Source of the DNA: Verrucomicrobiales bacterium
GTDB lineage: Bacteria > Verrucomicrobiota > Verrucomicrobiia > Limisphaerales > UBA1096
Length of the DNA: 5,589 nt
Reading direction: 5' to 3'
Assembly (NCBI GenBank): GCA_002721375.1
Contig: PBKH01000001.1
Coordinates: 56,258-61,846, forward strand
Part shown: positions 5,045 through 5,589 of the stretch, in pieces
Numbering within the stretch: the stretch's first letter is position 1
Layout of the letters: the number at the start of each line of letters is the position of its first letter
Notes under the pieces: model-generated
Database searches by the model: none
The model's input: only the letters and a program-made list of their open reading frames with translations
What the model was told of the DNA's origin: nothing
Program-made: the position numbers and the translations under genes

Positions 5045-5589
5045 TGCCAGGCGATTTCCCCGGCAACTATCGTCATGAAATTGCGCCCCTTAAGTTTCCA
5101 ACCGTAGAACGGATTGTTAAACGCCTTGCTGGCAGTCTCTTCGCGGTTAAAAATCCACTCGGCATCGGGGTCAAAAACCGTCACGTCCGCCACGGCTCCA
5201 ATACTCAGAGTACCGCGATCAAGCTTTATCAATCTCGCAGGCGCAATGGTCAAACGCTCGATTAGGTCGGACAATTTCATCCGACCACTGTGATATAGCT
5301 GCATCAAGGACACCGCTAGTTCATTCTCAAGACCGGTGATGCCGAATGGCGCATTAGCAAACTCGACTTCCTTTTCGTAGTCACAGTGAGGCGCGTGGTC
5401 GCTTGAAATGATCTCCAACGTACCGTCGGCGACACCGTCAATTACCGCCTCGCGGTCAGCGGCAGAGCGCAGCGGCGGATTCATCTTGAAATTCGTGTCG
5501 TACTCAGGCCAAGTCGGTTTATGATCGTTGCTTGCCCAGAAGACCCCATGACCGTCCTCAGACCAAAACTTATCGCTGCCAGCAATCGT
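5041..5589 (-). CDS. pyrC: Dihydroorotase PyrC, C-terminal part (5' end beyond the window)
   Basis: The frame is open from the right edge to a TGA at 5041-5043 and gives 182 residues, under half of a normal class I dihydroorotase of about 430. This zinc amidohydrolase interconverts N-carbamoyl-aspartate and dihydroorotate, the third step of pyrimidine synthesis, in the cytoplasm. Diagnostic segments, counted from the edge, are NFKMNPPLRS (33-42), LEIISSDHAPH (58-68, with Asp64 the catalytic metal-site aspartate), EFANAPFGITGLENELAV (76-93), the loop that closes over the substrate, and APARLIKLDRGTLSIGAVAD with VFDP, NPFYGWKLKGR near the C-terminus. The ATG at 5484 is internal, since conserved EYDTNFK lies upstream of it. 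Residues 1-28 (with FWSEDGHGVFWASNDHKPTW) look like extra sequence between the usual substrate-site histidines and DTNFKMNPPLR. The stop overlaps the DUF1611 start by four bases. Confidence 0.93.
   Translation of the reverse strand, partial: TIAGSDKFWSEDGHGVFWASNDHKPTWPEYDTNFKMNPPLRSAADREAVIDGVADGTLEIISSDHAPHCDYEKEVEFANAPFGITGLENELAVSLMQLYHSGRMKLSDLIERLTIAPARLIKLDRGTLSIGAVADVTVFDPDAEWIFNREETASKAFNNPFYGWKLKGRNFMTIVAGEIAWQ

Noticed and set aside
1..5589. CRISPR array, tRNA, rRNA, insertion sequence or defence island
   Set aside because: No regularly spaced repeats, cloverleaf-like RNA, transposase or terminal inverted repeats are visible; nearly all of the window is accounted for by housekeeping-type genes.

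Overview
The window looks like ordinary chromosomal DNA from a Gram-negative-type bacterium of roughly balanced base composition. I favour Verrucomicrobiota, possibly the Opitutae side. The reasons are the small lipoprotein with a GRVV-LNFVVLDFG-LPAIG-type beta domain, the rhomboid protease with a DRPYMR N-terminus and a C-terminal 'LDKIS..GIHSLTESER' tail, and the sparse use of Shine-Dalgarno sites. This placement comes from remembered family resemblance, not from a search, and I hold it at moderate confidence.

Layout. At the left edge, positions 1-96 hold the last 31 codons of a rightward gene, probably a membrane protein. An AT-rich leader follows, then a rightward 111-residue protein of unknown function (152-487). 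It converges, with six bases between stop codons, on a leftward small lipoprotein gene (494-838, or to 868 with an upstream GTG). The lipoprotein gene diverges from a rightward cutC-family gene (938-1699), which has the only textbook ribosome binding site I could find in the window.

The rest of the window (1714-5589) is a leftward array of four genes that reads as one transcription unit. In transcription order it holds pyrC (dihydroorotase, 5' end outside the window), a DUF1611/DgcN-like P-loop protein whose ATG overlaps the pyrC stop as ATGA, a fold-type-I PLP aminotransferase six bases further on, and a rhomboid intramembrane protease 40 bases after that. The array converges on cutC.

How the genes may work together. 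PyrC supplies the third step of pyrimidine synthesis. DUF1611 proteins of the DgcN type are known in marine proteobacteria as D-glutamate N-acetyltransferases that work with the racemase DgcA. Here no DgcA-like racemase lies in the window, and an aminotransferase takes the adjacent place. The tight DUF1611-aminotransferase pair therefore suggests an amino-acid step, perhaps on D-glutamate, but the substrate is inferred only. The rhomboid is probably a passenger of the operon or a membrane quality-control protease. I see no mobile element, CRISPR array, tRNA, rRNA or clear defence system. The most unusual points are the pyrC-DUF1611-aminotransferase arrangement, an apparent extra segment in PyrC, a recurrent TTGGCCAA word that also makes a hairpin at an operon junction, and a recent-looking 15-bp tandem duplication inside the aminotransferase gene.
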